A stretch of 64,000 bases of DNA from Reyranella sp. (GTDB taxonomy: Bacteria > Pseudomonadota > Alphaproteobacteria > Reyranellales > Reyranellaceae). The stretch covers positions 27,815 to 91,814 of the forward strand of contig NZ_SCVH01000106.1 in the NCBI RefSeq assembly GCF_004296935.1, written 5' to 3'. Numbering within the stretch: the stretch's first letter is position 1; every line of letters starts with the position of its first letter. The notes below the pieces were generated by a model, which saw nothing but the letters and a program-made list of their open reading frames with translations, searched no databases and was not told where the DNA came from. The position numbers and the translations under genes are program-made. This document shows, one piece after another, positions 43,534 through 52,681 of this stretch.

Positions 43534-43992
43534 TCAGAAGATGCCGGCGGCGAGGCCCGCGGCCATGGCGGCGCCAAGCTCCTCGCATTGCCCGACGAAG
43601 CCGGGCTGCCACGCGCCCTTGCAGATCAGCGGCTCCTGCACGGCGCGCCAGCGTAGGCCGGTGGCGATCGTCTCGACGCCGCGTCGCGTGCCGGTGCCGT
43701 CGCTGCCGGCACGGATGTAGAGGGCGTAGGGCAGGCCCTGGGTCTTCTCCAGGCAGGGGTTGTAGCTGCGGTCGAAGAAGTCCTTCAGGGCGCCGCTCAT
43801 GTAGCCCAGGTTCTCGGTCGTCCCCAGGATGATCGCCTGGGCGGCCAGCACGTCTTCAGGCCCGGCCTGCAGCGGTGCCACGACCCGGACATCGAGACCC
43901 GTTTCGCTCCGCGCGCCGCGTTCCACAGCGGTGCGCAGCGAGAGGGTGTTCTCCGAGGGGGCGTGGGCCACAATCAGCAGTCGTTTCGACAT
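43534..43992 (-). CDS. Flavodoxin-like NAD(P)H-dependent FMN reductase family protein
   Basis: A 152-residue protein with KRLLIVAHAPSENT at the phosphate-binding loop, AIILGTTENLGYMSGALKDFFDRSY and LYIRAGSDGTGTRRGVETI, as in WrbA/FMN-reductase-like flavoproteins. The exact substrate is unknown. It is divergent from the acyl-CoA carboxylase gene with about 30 bp between starts. Confidence 0.82.
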   Translation of the reverse strand: MSKRLLIVAHAPSENTLSLRTAVERGARSETGLDVRVVAPLQAGPEDVLAAQAIILGTTENLGYMSGALKDFFDRSYNPCLEKTQGLPYALYIRAGSDGTGTRRGVETIATGLRWRAVQEPLICKGAWQPGFVGQCEELGAAMAAGLAAGIF

Positions 43993-44021
43993 ATGCAGTT
44001 TTTACCTCGATACTCGGTGCC

Positions 44022-47000
44022 ATGCTTAAGAAACTCTTGATTGCCAATCGCGGCGAAATCGCCATCCGCATCGCCCAGGCCGCCGCCGAACTCGGCATCG
44101 CCACGGTCGGTGTGCATTCCGAGGACGACGCCAACGCGCTGCACATCAAGCGCGTCGACAAGGTGCAGCCTCTGAAGGGTCGCGGTGCCGCGGCCTATCT
44201 CGACATTGCGGGCGTGATCGACGTGGCGCGCGCGACAGGCTGCGACGGCATCCACCCCGGCTATGGCTTCCTGTCCGAGAACGCGGCATTCGCGCGCGCC
44301 TGTGCCGAGGCCGGCCTGGTCTTCGTCGGCCCGACGCCAGAGCAGCTCGACCTCTTCGGCGACAAGGCCCGGGCGCGGGCGCATGCGGGCAAGAACAAGG
44401 CACCCGTGCTGTCGGGTACCGACGGTGCGACTGACGTCGCGGGCGTGAAGGCGTTCTTTGCCAAGCATGGCAAGTCGGGCATCGTCATCAAGGCCATCGC
44501 AGGCGGCGGCGGGCGCGGCATGCGCATCGTGACGGCGGAGAGCGAGATACCCGACGCCTTCGCGCGCGCCTCGGCCGAGGCCAAGGCCGCATTCGGCAAC
44601 GGCGATCTTTATGCCGAGCGGCTGATCGCGCGGGCCCGCCACATCGAGGTGCAGATCGTGGGCGACGGCGCCGGTGGAATCGTGGCGCTCGGCGAGCGCG
44701 AATGCACGATCCAGCGCCGCAGCCAGAAGATCGTCGAACTGGCGCCCAGTCCCAACCTCGCTGAGGACATGCGCCGGAAGATCGTCGAGTCGGCGGTGAC
44801 CATGGCCAAGGCGGTGAACTACCGCAGTCTCGGTACTTTCGAGTTCCTGATCGACGATGTCGTAAAGGATTTCTTCTGCTTCATCGAAGCCAATCCGCGC
44901 CTGCAGGTCGAGCACACCGTCACCGAGGAGGTGTGGGGTGTCGATCTGGTCAAGGCGCAGTTGCGCATGGCGGGCGGCGAGTCGCTCGACGACGTCGGGA
45001 TCAAGGGGCTTACGCCACGTGGCCATGCCATCCAGCTTCGCATCAACATGGAGACGATGACGGCTGACGGCTCGGCGAAACCGGGCGGCGGCACGCTCAC
45101 CGTATTCGAGCCACCGTCGGGACCCGGTGTGCGCGTCGATACTTACGGTTACGCCGGCTATCGCACCAATCCCAATTTCGATTCGCTGCTGGCCAAGGTG
45201 ATCGTGCATGCTCCGTCGCCGGATTTCGGCGACGCGCTGGCGCGCACCGAGCGGGCGCTGGCGGCGTTCCGGCTGGAGGGCGCGCCCTCGAACATCGCCT
45301 TCCTGCGCGCCTTGCTTGCCCATCCCGATTTCCGTGCCGACCGCGTGCATACGCGCTTCGTCGACGACCAGGCCAGGGAGCTGGTCGAGACGGCGGCGAG
45401 GCTGCAGTCGGGACTGTATTTCCAGACGGTGGCCGCGGCCCAGCCGGGCGGACGACAGGCCGGTGCACGCGTCGATGCCGTGGATCCGCTGGCGGTATTG
45501 AGCTTCGGCAAGGCTGCGCAGCAGGCCGCGCCGGAAGCCGCGGTCGACGCGCCCGAGGGCACCGTGCCGGTACAGGCGCCGATGCAGGGCACGATCGTCA
45601 GCATCGCCGTGGCCGAGGGCGACGCCGTCGCGGCGGGTCAGGCGCTGCTGGTCATGGACGCGATGAAGATGCAACACGAGATCAAGAGTCCGGCACGCGG
45701 CTATGTGCGGCGGATCGCGGTCGAGGCCGGCGAGACGATCTACGAGGGACATGCGCTGCTATTCGTCGAGGAGGCCGACGTCGAGGTGAAGGGGGCAGTG
45801 GCCGAGGACAAGATCGACCTCGATCATGTCCGGCCTGATCTCGCGGAGTACTTCGAACGCCGCGCGATGACACTCGACGAGAAGCGGCCGGACTCGGTGG
45901 CGCGCCGGCGCAAGACCAACCAGCGCACCGCGCGGGAGAATCTCGACGACCTGGTCGACCCCGGCAGCTTCGTCGAGTACGGCGCCTTCGCCATCGCCAG
46001 CCAGCGCACCCGCCGCACCATTGACGACCTGATCGAGAGGACGCCTGCCGACGGGCTGATCACCGGCATCGGCCGGGTCAATGGCTCGCTGTTCGGGCCG
46101 GAACACAGCCGCGTGGCGGTGGCACACTACGACTACACCGTGCTGGCGGGCACCCAGGGCAAGAACAACCATCACAAGAAGGACCGGCTGTTCGAGATCG
46201 TGGAGAAGCAGAGAATCCCGCTGGTGTTCTTCACCGAGGGCGGCGGCGGCCGGCCGGGCGACATCGACGTGCAGTCGGTGGCCGGTCTCAACACCATGGC
46301 CTTCCATATCTTCGGGCGGCTGAGTGGCGTGGCGCCGCTGGTCGGCATCAATTCCGGCCGCTGCTTTGCCGGCAATGCCGCGATCCTCGGCTGCTGCGAC
46401 GTGGTGATCGCCACGAAGAATTCGTCGATCGGCATGGGCGGTCCGGCGATGATCGAGGGCGGCAATCTCGGCGTGTTCTCGCCCGAGGAAGTGGGCCCGA
46501 TGAGCGTGCAGGTGCCCAACGGTGTCGTCGATATCGCCGTCGAGGACGAGGCCGAAGCGGTCGCGGTCGCCAAGAAGTATCTCTCCTTCTTCCAGGGCAC
46601 GCTGCCGGAATGGCGGGCCGCCGACCAGCGGCTGTTGCGCCGCGTGATCCCCGAGAACCGGCTGCGCGTCTATGACGTCCGCGATGTGATCACGACACTC
46701 TGCGACCACGACTCGGTGCTCGAGCTGCGCCGCGCCTTCGGGCCGGGCATGGTGACGGCGTTCGGCCGCATCGAGGGCAGACCGCTGGGCATCGTCGCCA
46801 ACAACCCGACGCACCTCGCGGGCGCCATCGACTCGGACGGCTCGGACAAGGCGGCGCGCTTCCTGCAGCTCTGCGACGCCTTCGACATCCCGATCCTGTT
46901 TCTGTGCGACACACCCGGCATGATGGTGGGACCGGAGGTCGAGAAGACCGCCCTGGTCCGCCATTGCTCCAGGTTGTTCGTGACCGGCGCCAACCTCACC

Positions 47001-47384
47001 GTCCCGTTCGGCACCATCGTGCTGCGCAAGGCCTATGGGCTGGGGGCCCAGGCGATGGCCGGCGGTTCGTTCCACGCCCCCACCTTCGCGCTGAGCTGGC
47101 CGACCGGCGAATTCGGCGGCATGGGGCTGGAGGGCGCGGTCAAGCTCGGGTATCGCAAGGAACTCGAAGCAATCACCGATCCGGCGGAGCGGCGCCAGCT
47201 GTTCGACAGGATGGTGGCGGCGGCCTACGCGCGCGGCAGGGCGCTCAGCACCGCTACCTACTTCGAGGTCGACGAGGTCATCGACCCCGCCGATTCGCGA
47301 CGCTGGATCGCGACCGCGCTGCTCGATGCTGCGCCAAGGCCGCGTAACGCGCACAAGAAGCGGTCGAACATCGACACATGGTGA
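44022..47384 (+). CDS. Single-chain biotin-dependent acyl-CoA carboxylase (BC-BCCP-CT)
   Basis: A 1120-residue enzyme carrying all functions. Residues 1-450 are biotin carboxylase: LLIANRGEIAIRI, ATP-grasp loop IKAIAGGGGRGMRIV (156-170) and FIEANPRLQVEHTVTEE (287-303). Residues about 515-590 are the biotinyl carrier with MDAMKM; Lys549 is the biotin site. From about 610 to the end is a complete carboxyltransferase with FFTEGGGGRPGD, LFLCDTPGMMVGPEVE and LSWPTGEFGGMGLEGAV. This layout matches known single-chain long-chain or broad-range acyl-CoA carboxylases, whereas propionyl-/acetyl-CoA enzymes usually use two or more chains. The exact acyl-CoA is unknown. Confidence 0.93.
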   Translation: MLKKLLIANRGEIAIRIAQAAAELGIATVGVHSEDDANALHIKRVDKVQPLKGRGAAAYLDIAGVIDVARATGCDGIHPGYGFLSENAAFARACAEAGLVFVGPTPEQLDLFGDKARARAHAGKNKAPVLSGTDGATDVAGVKAFFAKHGKSGIVIKAIAGGGGRGMRIVTAESEIPDAFARASAEAKAAFGNGDLYAERLIARARHIEVQIVGDGAGGIVALGERECTIQRRSQKIVELAPSPNLAEDMRRKIVESAVTMAKAVNYRSLGTFEFLIDDVVKDFFCFIEANPRLQVEHTVTEEVWGVDLVKAQLRMAGGESLDDVGIKGLTPRGHAIQLRINMETMTADGSAKPGGGTLTVFEPPSGPGVRVDTYGYAGYRTNPNFDSLLAKVIVHAPSPDFGDALARTERALAAFRLEGAPSNIAFLRALLAHPDFRADRVHTRFVDDQARELVETAARLQSGLYFQTVAAAQPGGRQAGARVDAVDPLAVLSFGKAAQQAAPEAAVDAPEGTVPVQAPMQGTIVSIAVAEGDAVAAGQALLVMDAMKMQHEIKSPARGYVRRIAVEAGETIYEGHALLFVEEADVEVKGAVAEDKIDLDHVRPDLAEYFERRAMTLDEKRPDSVARRRKTNQRTARENLDDLVDPGSFVEYGAFAIASQRTRRTIDDLIERTPADGLITGIGRVNGSLFGPEHSRVAVAHYDYTVLAGTQGKNNHHKKDRLFEIVEKQRIPLVFFTEGGGGRPGDIDVQSVAGLNTMAFHIFGRLSGVAPLVGINSGRCFAGNAAILGCCDVVIATKNSSIGMGGPAMIEGGNLGVFSPEEVGPMSVQVPNGVVDIAVEDEAEAVAVAKKYLSFFQGTLPEWRAADQRLLRRVIPENRLRVYDVRDVITTLCDHDSVLELRRAFGPGMVTAFGRIEGRPLGIVANNPTHLAGAIDSDGSDKAARFLQLCDAFDIPILFLCDTPGMMVGPEVEKTALVRHCSRLFVTGANLTVPFGTIVLRKAYGLGAQAMAGGSFHAPTFALSWPTGEFGGMGLEGAVKLGYRKELEAITDPAERRQLFDRMVAAAYARGRALSTATYFEVDEVIDPADSRRWIATALLDAAPRPRNAHKKRSNIDTW

Positions 47385-47391
47385 TGAAATG

Positions 47392-47456
47392 AAAGATCCC
47401 TCGCTCCCCTCGGGATGACGGGGTCCTTGTCATCCCGAGGGGAGCGAGGGATCTTT
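47392..47456. repeat. Perfect 28-bp palindromic repeat after the carboxylase gene
   Basis: Arms 47392-47419 and 47429-47456 are exact reverse complements around a 9-base loop. The arm core TCATCCCGAGGGGAGCGAGG belongs to a class of dispersed palindromes common in GC-rich bacteria. It lies between convergent carboxylase and SBP genes and, with TTTTC after the second arm, can also act as a terminator for the carboxylase gene. Confidence 0.8.
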
Positions 47457-47470
47457 TCTCATTGCGAGGA

Positions 47471-49369
47471 TTACTGGGCGATCCAGAACGTGTCGGGCTG
47501 GTAGAGCCCGATGTACCCGCCCGGATCCCAGGCGGAATAGCCTTCCTTGGGCACGTTGCGAACCTTGGGGCCGACCACGATGGGTTGGCGGATGCCGTTC
47601 ACCGTCCCGATCGAGAACACCTCGTCGGCACTGGCCTCGAGCATCTTGTCCCAGGCCTTGCGGCGTCCCGCTGTGTCGCCCGACGTCTCCCATTCCTTCA
47701 GGTAGTCGAGCAGCTTACAGGCCGAGTCGAGGTCGCATTTCTCACCCTTGGTGCCCTTGGATTCGATGAACATGCCCCAGCGCGACCACTGAAGCCCGCC
47801 CTGCATGGTCGGCGCAAATTCCTTTGGACTGGTGTTGACCGTCGGCACGGCGGTCACATTGCCGGCGAAGGCAGTCATGATCGCCTCGCCCGAGAAGGCC
47901 CTGAGCCGGAAATTCTCGCGTGTCTGAGGCTTGGTCAGCATCTTGATGCCGACCTTCTTCCAGAATTCGGAGATCAGCTGCAAGGCATCGGCGTCTTCGG
48001 TCTCCTCGCTCGCATGCTCGATCACGATCGTCGCCGGCTTGCCGCTGGGCAGCAGGCGGATGCCGTCGGGACCGCGCTTGGCGAGGCCGACCTCGTCGAG
48101 GAGCTTGTTGGCGAGCTTGGGATCGAACTTCGCCCACTTGGTCGCATATTCCGGCTTGAACAGTTCGGAACGCTCCATGACCGTGTTGTTGGAGGGCTTG
48201 GCGAGGCCGAGATAGACGACCTGGTTCAGCTCATCGCGGTCGATGGCCACCGACAGGGCGCGGCGGAAGCGGACGTCGCGCATCAGCTTGCGCCACTCCT
48301 CATCGGTCGCCGTCAGGTTGGGATAGAGTGCGATCTGCGAACCCGAGCCGGACTCCCACAAGCGAACATTGACACCCGACGTCTTGGCGCTCTTCTGCAG
48401 GAAGGTGTAGTCGCGCATGTTGAGATAGCGCGGTTGCAGGTCGGCCTCGCCGAGGCCCGCCTTGGCCGGTATCAGGTTGGTCGCCGCCACGGTCATGATC
48501 ACGTCGTCGATATAGGGCAGTTGCTGTCCCTTCTCGTCGATGCGGTGATAGTAGGGGTTGCGAGTGAAGACGTAGCGCTGGGCGGGGTACGGTGTCGCGA
48601 GGACCCACGGGTTCAGCGTCGGCATGTCGATATTGCTGTTGCCGTACATGACGTCCTGGCGCCGGTAGATGTTGACCCAGCGGCTACCTTTGTAAAGCTT
48701 CAGGATCTCCTCTTCGGGGGTGTACTTGCCATGGAGCTTTTTGAGGTAGTGCGCCGGCCGGAAGAGGAAGAGCGGCGCGGCGCGCGCCTGGCTCTCGATG
48801 AAGTAGGGGTTGGGCTTGTCCCAAGTGTACTTGATCGTCAGCTTGTCGATGATCTCGACCTTGGGCGGCTTGCCGTCGACGATAAGTTCGACCGACGGGC
48901 CGGAAGGCGACAGCTCGGGGTTGTTGGCAATGTCTTCCCAGAAGAAGCGGAAATCGTCGGTGGTGAAGGGATGGCCGTCCGACCATTTGTGCCCGGCCCG
49001 CAGCTTCAGCGTGAATTCGCGGCCTTCCTTGATCTCGTAGCTTTCCAGAATGTCGGGATGCAGCTTGAACTTGTCGTCATACACGATCAGGCGAGTGTAG
49101 CTGTAGACCGTCATCAGGCGTGAATCGCGCACGCCGGCGACCAGTATGTTGAGTTGGCCGCCTTGCTTGCCCGGGCCTTCGCCGCCCGCGAATCGCTTGA
49201 CGATCCAGGGCTGCTCGGGAATGCGCTGGGCGACCGGTGGCAGCGCGCCTGACTTGACCTTGTCGGCGAGCATGGGCGTTTCCTGCAGCGTCGGCAGGGG
49301 ATCGGCGGCGAATGCCGGCGTCCACATCAGCCCGACCATGAGCGCCTGGGTCAGAACACGTCTTTTCAT
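47471..49369 (-). CDS. ABC transporter substrate-binding protein, peptide/nickel family 5
   Basis: A 632-residue SBP_bac_5 protein with signal peptide MKRRVLTQALMVGLMWTPAFA. The core motifs are LKLRAGHKWSDGHPFTTDDFRFFWEDI and VRFRRALSVAIDRDELNQVVYLG; unusual length for the family because of long insertions. ATG at 49367-49369 gives the signal peptide directly. There are no permease or ATPase genes beside it, so it is an orphan binding protein; divergent from an alpha-hydroxyacid oxidase gene. Ligand unknown. Confidence 0.9.
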   Translation of the reverse strand: MKRRVLTQALMVGLMWTPAFAADPLPTLQETPMLADKVKSGALPPVAQRIPEQPWIVKRFAGGEGPGKQGGQLNILVAGVRDSRLMTVYSYTRLIVYDDKFKLHPDILESYEIKEGREFTLKLRAGHKWSDGHPFTTDDFRFFWEDIANNPELSPSGPSVELIVDGKPPKVEIIDKLTIKYTWDKPNPYFIESQARAAPLFLFRPAHYLKKLHGKYTPEEEILKLYKGSRWVNIYRRQDVMYGNSNIDMPTLNPWVLATPYPAQRYVFTRNPYYHRIDEKGQQLPYIDDVIMTVAATNLIPAKAGLGEADLQPRYLNMRDYTFLQKSAKTSGVNVRLWESGSGSQIALYPNLTATDEEWRKLMRDVRFRRALSVAIDRDELNQVVYLGLAKPSNNTVMERSELFKPEYATKWAKFDPKLANKLLDEVGLAKRGPDGIRLLPSGKPATIVIEHASEETEDADALQLISEFWKKVGIKMLTKPQTRENFRLRAFSGEAIMTAFAGNVTAVPTVNTSPKEFAPTMQGGLQWSRWGMFIESKGTKGEKCDLDSACKLLDYLKEWETSGDTAGRRKAWDKMLEASADEVFSIGTVNGIRQPIVVGPKVRNVPKEGYSAWDPGGYIGLYQPDTFWIAQ

Positions 49370-49596
49370 GAATAGCCTCACCGTTTGCCCGCACGCCGGC
49401 ACAGTCGTCACCGCCGGTTCCGCCGGGCGATCGTCCCTGCTGGCGATCAAATCGCCGAATACGTCCACCGTCAATGCCGGCGGGCGACTTAGGCTCCTCT
49501 ATGACACTTGGCGATATGGCGAAATTGTGTCGGCGCGTTGACGTGCGTCGACGGACGCGCAAGAAACGGCCAACGACTGGAATTGCCGGGGGAAGA

Positions 49597-50691
49597 ATGG
49601 CGAGCGGCCTCGAGAGTGAATTTGCGACCCTTCACGAGATCGTCAAGGCGGCGAAGATCCGGCTCAGTCCCAACATCTGGGACTATCTGATCGGCGGCAC
49701 CGAGACCGAAACCACGCTTCGGCGTAACCGGCTGGCGCTCGATTCGATCGCCTTCAAGCCGCGCGTGTTGCGCGACGTGTCGAAGATCGATCCGTCGTCG
49801 GAGATTTTCGGCCGCAGGATCCGCCTGCCGGTGATGCTGGCTCCAGTCGGCTCGCTCGAGTCCTTCGAGCCGGGTGGCGGCATCACCGTGGCCAGGGGCG
49901 CGGGGGCGGGCAATGTGGCGATGCTGATCAGCTCGGTGACGACGCTCAGGCTCGAGGACATCGTCAAGGGTGGCGCGGCACCCAAGATCTACCAACTCTA
50001 TGTGCGCGGTGACGACAAGTGGGTGGCCGACCGCGTGAAGCAGGCGATGGACGCAGGTTACGACGCCTTCTGCATCACCGTCGACACCCAGGTCTACTCG
50101 AGGCGCGAACGCGACATTGCCAAGCGCTTCGTGAAGTCGTGGCGCACGGCAGCCGTCGGGCAGGATCACCAGGCCGCCTTCTCGTGGGAGAATTTCAAGC
50201 GCGTGAAGGACAAGTTCCCCGATGTGAAGTTCATGCTGAAGGGCATCGGCACGGGTGAGGACGCCGAGATCGCCTGCCAGCATGGGGTCTGGGCAGTCTA
50301 CTGCTCCAATCATGGCGGCCGCCAGCTCGACCACGGCCGCGGCTCGGCCGAGGTGCTGCCGGAAATCATCGATACCGTTGCGGGCCGAGCGAAGATCGCG
50401 GTCGACGGCTCGTTCAGCCGCGGCAGCGACATCGTCAAGGCTATCTGCTTGGGCGCCGACTGGGTCGGCCTTGGCCGGCTCTATTGCTACGGCCTCGCAG
50501 CAGCAGGCGCTGCCGGCATCGAGCGCGTGATCGAACTGCTTGAAGAGGAAATGAAGGAGGTGATGGGCCTATTGGGCGTCACCAGCCTCGCCGAGCTCGA
50601 CAAGAGCTACATCAGCCGCAGCATGCCGACCAACATGCCCGGCGTGCACAGCGCCTTCCCGTTGCTCAACCTCGCGGACGAGGGTTACTGA
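49597..50691 (+). CDS. FMN-dependent alpha-hydroxy acid oxidase/dehydrogenase
   Basis: A 364-residue TIM-barrel flavoenzyme. RRIRLPVMLAPVGSLESF is the N-terminal barrel strand, VDTQVYSRRERDIAKRF the middle segment, FMLKGIGTGEDAEIA has the FMN-contacting Lys, and CSNHGGRQLDHGRGSAEVLPEI has the catalytic His and Arg. It oxidises 2-hydroxyacids such as lactate, glycolate or mandelate. GGGGGAAGA precedes the ATG at 49597. Confidence 0.92.
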   Translation: MASGLESEFATLHEIVKAAKIRLSPNIWDYLIGGTETETTLRRNRLALDSIAFKPRVLRDVSKIDPSSEIFGRRIRLPVMLAPVGSLESFEPGGGITVARGAGAGNVAMLISSVTTLRLEDIVKGGAAPKIYQLYVRGDDKWVADRVKQAMDAGYDAFCITVDTQVYSRRERDIAKRFVKSWRTAAVGQDHQAAFSWENFKRVKDKFPDVKFMLKGIGTGEDAEIACQHGVWAVYCSNHGGRQLDHGRGSAEVLPEIIDTVAGRAKIAVDGSFSRGSDIVKAICLGADWVGLGRLYCYGLAAAGAAGIERVIELLEEEMKEVMGLLGVTSLAELDKSYISRSMPTNMPGVHSAFPLLNLADEGY

Positions 50692-51015
50692 GGCGAGAGC
50701 TACTGGGACGGGGGCCGCTGACGGGTGTTTGGTCAGGCCGGCAGGCATTCACGCCGGCCGCGGTGATTGATGGAAAATTCAGAAAATTCACCGACGGCCG
50801 GCGCGAACGTGCCGATCATATGGACCGCCTTTCCAGTCCGGCGGTGGGTCACCGACCTGGGAGAAGGCCCGATTGGCAAGAGCCGTGCAGCAGGCCAGCG
50901 CAATCGCCCTTCCGCCCACACGGCGGAATGACCAACGCCGGACTTCGGCATGCCCTCCCTAGTGCCGGGAACTATGCGCTTCCGGGCCAATTCCCGAAGT
51001 CGTAGGGTCCCCAGA
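50692..51015. other. Intergenic region with a tandem GAAAATTCA direct repeat
   Basis: 324 bp with no supported gene. GAAAATTCA occurs twice in direct tandem at 50773-50781 and 50782-50790, an AT-rich spot in GC-rich DNA that could be an operator for the downstream double-winged-helix protein. Other short open frames here have no good ribosome site or similarity. A GGAAC at 50968 lacks a partner GTT. Confidence 0.55.
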
Positions 51016-51891
51016 ATGAGCCAAGTTGTTCCCCAAAATGAGCCGCTGGAAGTTCCACGCAATGCCTATCCGATGGTGCGTATTTCGTCGGAGTTCTTTC
51101 TGCGCAGTGTCGATCTGCTCACGCAGCTCCAGGGCGACAGGCTGATCTCGGGCCTCGTCTTCATGGCGGTCTGGCACAATCACATGCGCGACCCCGATGG
51201 CGGGAGGGTCGGCGTGCGCGAACTCGCGCGCCGTCTCAACCTGCCCTACGAGACGGTACGCCGCCATGCCGCGGGGCTCGTGCGCGCGGGCCAGTGCACG
51301 GCCACGCGCGAGGGGATCGCCGTCGTGCCGGCCGCCCTGAAAAGCCGATCGACCGTCGACTGGATGCGCAAGATCTATCTCAATGCCGAGCGCATGCTGA
51401 TCGACCTCACCCGAGCGCGGCTGGCGAAATACGAAGCGCCGTCCAGATCCATCGTGCGGCAGGGCAAGCTCACGCGGGAGCAGATGGTGATCGCGACCGC
51501 GTCCACCCGCCAGCTCCTCGCCGGCATCCGGATGCTCGGCGATCTCTGGAACGGGGATCTGTTGAGAGGCTTGGTGTTCAGCGCGATCTGGACGGCCAAC
51601 GTCAAGCACGTCATCAACACCGCGGTCGCCGCCAACCAGGCCGTGCTGCCCGACGATCAGCGCCGGCCGGTCAGCATCCTGGCGATCTCCAACTCACTGC
51701 GACTGCCCTATGAGACGGTGCGCCGACATGCCATCGAGCTTGAGAAGGCCGGCGTCTGCCATCGCGTCGGTCGACAGGGCGTGATCGTGCCGGCCAGCGA
51801 GCACCGCAAGCTGGCCGACGGGACCGTGCAGGCCCATGGGATGCTCACCAACATGCTCGCCGAGCTTAGGCGTGCCGGGCTGAAGGCCTAG
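51016..51891 (+). CDS. Putative transcriptional regulator with two tandem winged-helix domains
   Basis: A 291-residue soluble protein. Two internal copies of one unit are visible: residues about 45-106 (SGLVFMAVWH ... LNLPYETVRRHAAGLVRAGQC) and about 185-261 (RGLVFSAIWT ... LRLPYETVRRHAIELEKAGVC), joined by a helical linker. LPYETVRRH reads as a recognition helix. This looks like a duplicated wHTH DNA- or RNA-binding protein. I recognise no named family. The start is uncertain: ATGs also exist at 50950 and 50974, and the ribosome site before 51016 is weak. Confidence 0.65.
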   Translation: MSQVVPQNEPLEVPRNAYPMVRISSEFFLRSVDLLTQLQGDRLISGLVFMAVWHNHMRDPDGGRVGVRELARRLNLPYETVRRHAAGLVRAGQCTATREGIAVVPAALKSRSTVDWMRKIYLNAERMLIDLTRARLAKYEAPSRSIVRQGKLTREQMVIATASTRQLLAGIRMLGDLWNGDLLRGLVFSAIWTANVKHVINTAVAANQAVLPDDQRRPVSILAISNSLRLPYETVRRHAIELEKAGVCHRVGRQGVIVPASEHRKLADGTVQAHGMLTNMLAELRRAGLKA

Positions 51892-51901
51892 CCACGGCCC
51901 C

Positions 51902-52651
51902 TCACCCTCGTCCGACGAACGGCATCTTGGTCGCCATCACCGTCATGAACTGGACATTGGCGTCGAGCGGCAGGCTGTCCATGTAGACGATGGCCTGCGC
52001 CACCGCCTCGACGTCCATGCGTGGCTCGGGGATGGTCGTGCCGTTGGGTTGCAGCACGCCCTTGGTCATGCGCTCGGTCATCGGTGTCACGGCATTGCCG
52101 ATGTCGATCTGGCCGCAGGCGATGTCGTAGGCGCGGCCGTCGAGCGAAGTCGACTTGGTGAGGCCGGTGATGGCGTGCTTGGTCGAAGTATAGGCGACCG
52201 AGAACGGCCGGGGCGCATGCGCCGAGATCGAGCCGTTGTTGATGATGCGCCCGCCCATCGGCTTCTGCGCCTTCATGATCTTGATGGCTTCCTGGGTGCA
52301 CAGGAACGGCCCGGTCAGGTTGGCCGCGACCACGCTTTGCCAGGTCTCGAACGGCAGGTCCTCGAGCGGCACGGGCGGCGCGCCGCCGCCGGCATTGTTG
52401 AACACCAGGTCGAGGCGGCCGAAGGCCTCCTTGGTCCGGGCGAACAGCGCCTGGATCGATTCCCTCTTGGTAACGTCGGTCGGCACCGCCAGCGCATTGG
52501 GGGCGTTGTTGCCGGCCATGCTCGCGGTCTCCTCGAGCGCTTCCTTGCGCCGGCCGGCCAGCACCACCTTGTAGCCGTTCTTGAGCAGCGCCAGCGCGGC
52601 GGCGCGGCCGATGCCGCTGCCGGAGCCGGTGATGATTGCGATTTTCGCCAT
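51902..52651 (-). CDS. Short-chain dehydrogenase/reductase
   Basis: A 249-residue [42 protein letters not shown], catalytic Ser in [30 protein letters not shown]. The TGSGSGIG glycine motif and an Arg-Arg after strand 2 suggest NADP. GAGGAGGAACGAACCC precedes the ATG. It lies 30 bp downstream of the allophanate hydrolase gene on the same strand, so they may be co-transcribed, though no role in urea-derivative breakdown is known. Confidence 0.9.
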   Translation of the reverse strand: MAKIAIITGSGSGIGRAAALALLKNGYKVVLAGRRKEALEETASMAGNNAPNALAVPTDVTKRESIQALFARTKEAFGRLDLVFNNAGGGAPPVPLEDLPFETWQSVVAANLTGPFLCTQEAIKIMKAQKPMGGRIINNGSISAHAPRPFSVAYTSTKHAITGLTKSTSLDGRAYDIACGQIDIGNAVTPMTERMTKGVLQPNGTTIPEPRMDVEAVAQAIVYMDSLPLDANVQFMTVMATKMPFVGRG

Positions 52652-52681
52652 GGGTTCGTTCCTCCTCGGGAGCGGACCCTA

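Noticed and set aside
45759-47354. 531-codon minus-strand frame opposite the carboxylase
   Set aside because: Antisense shadow of a clear biotin carboxylase; no domain and no ribosome site.
50968-50972. GGAAC before the winged-helix gene as an EcfG promoter
   Set aside because: No GTT follows at 16 or 17 bases.
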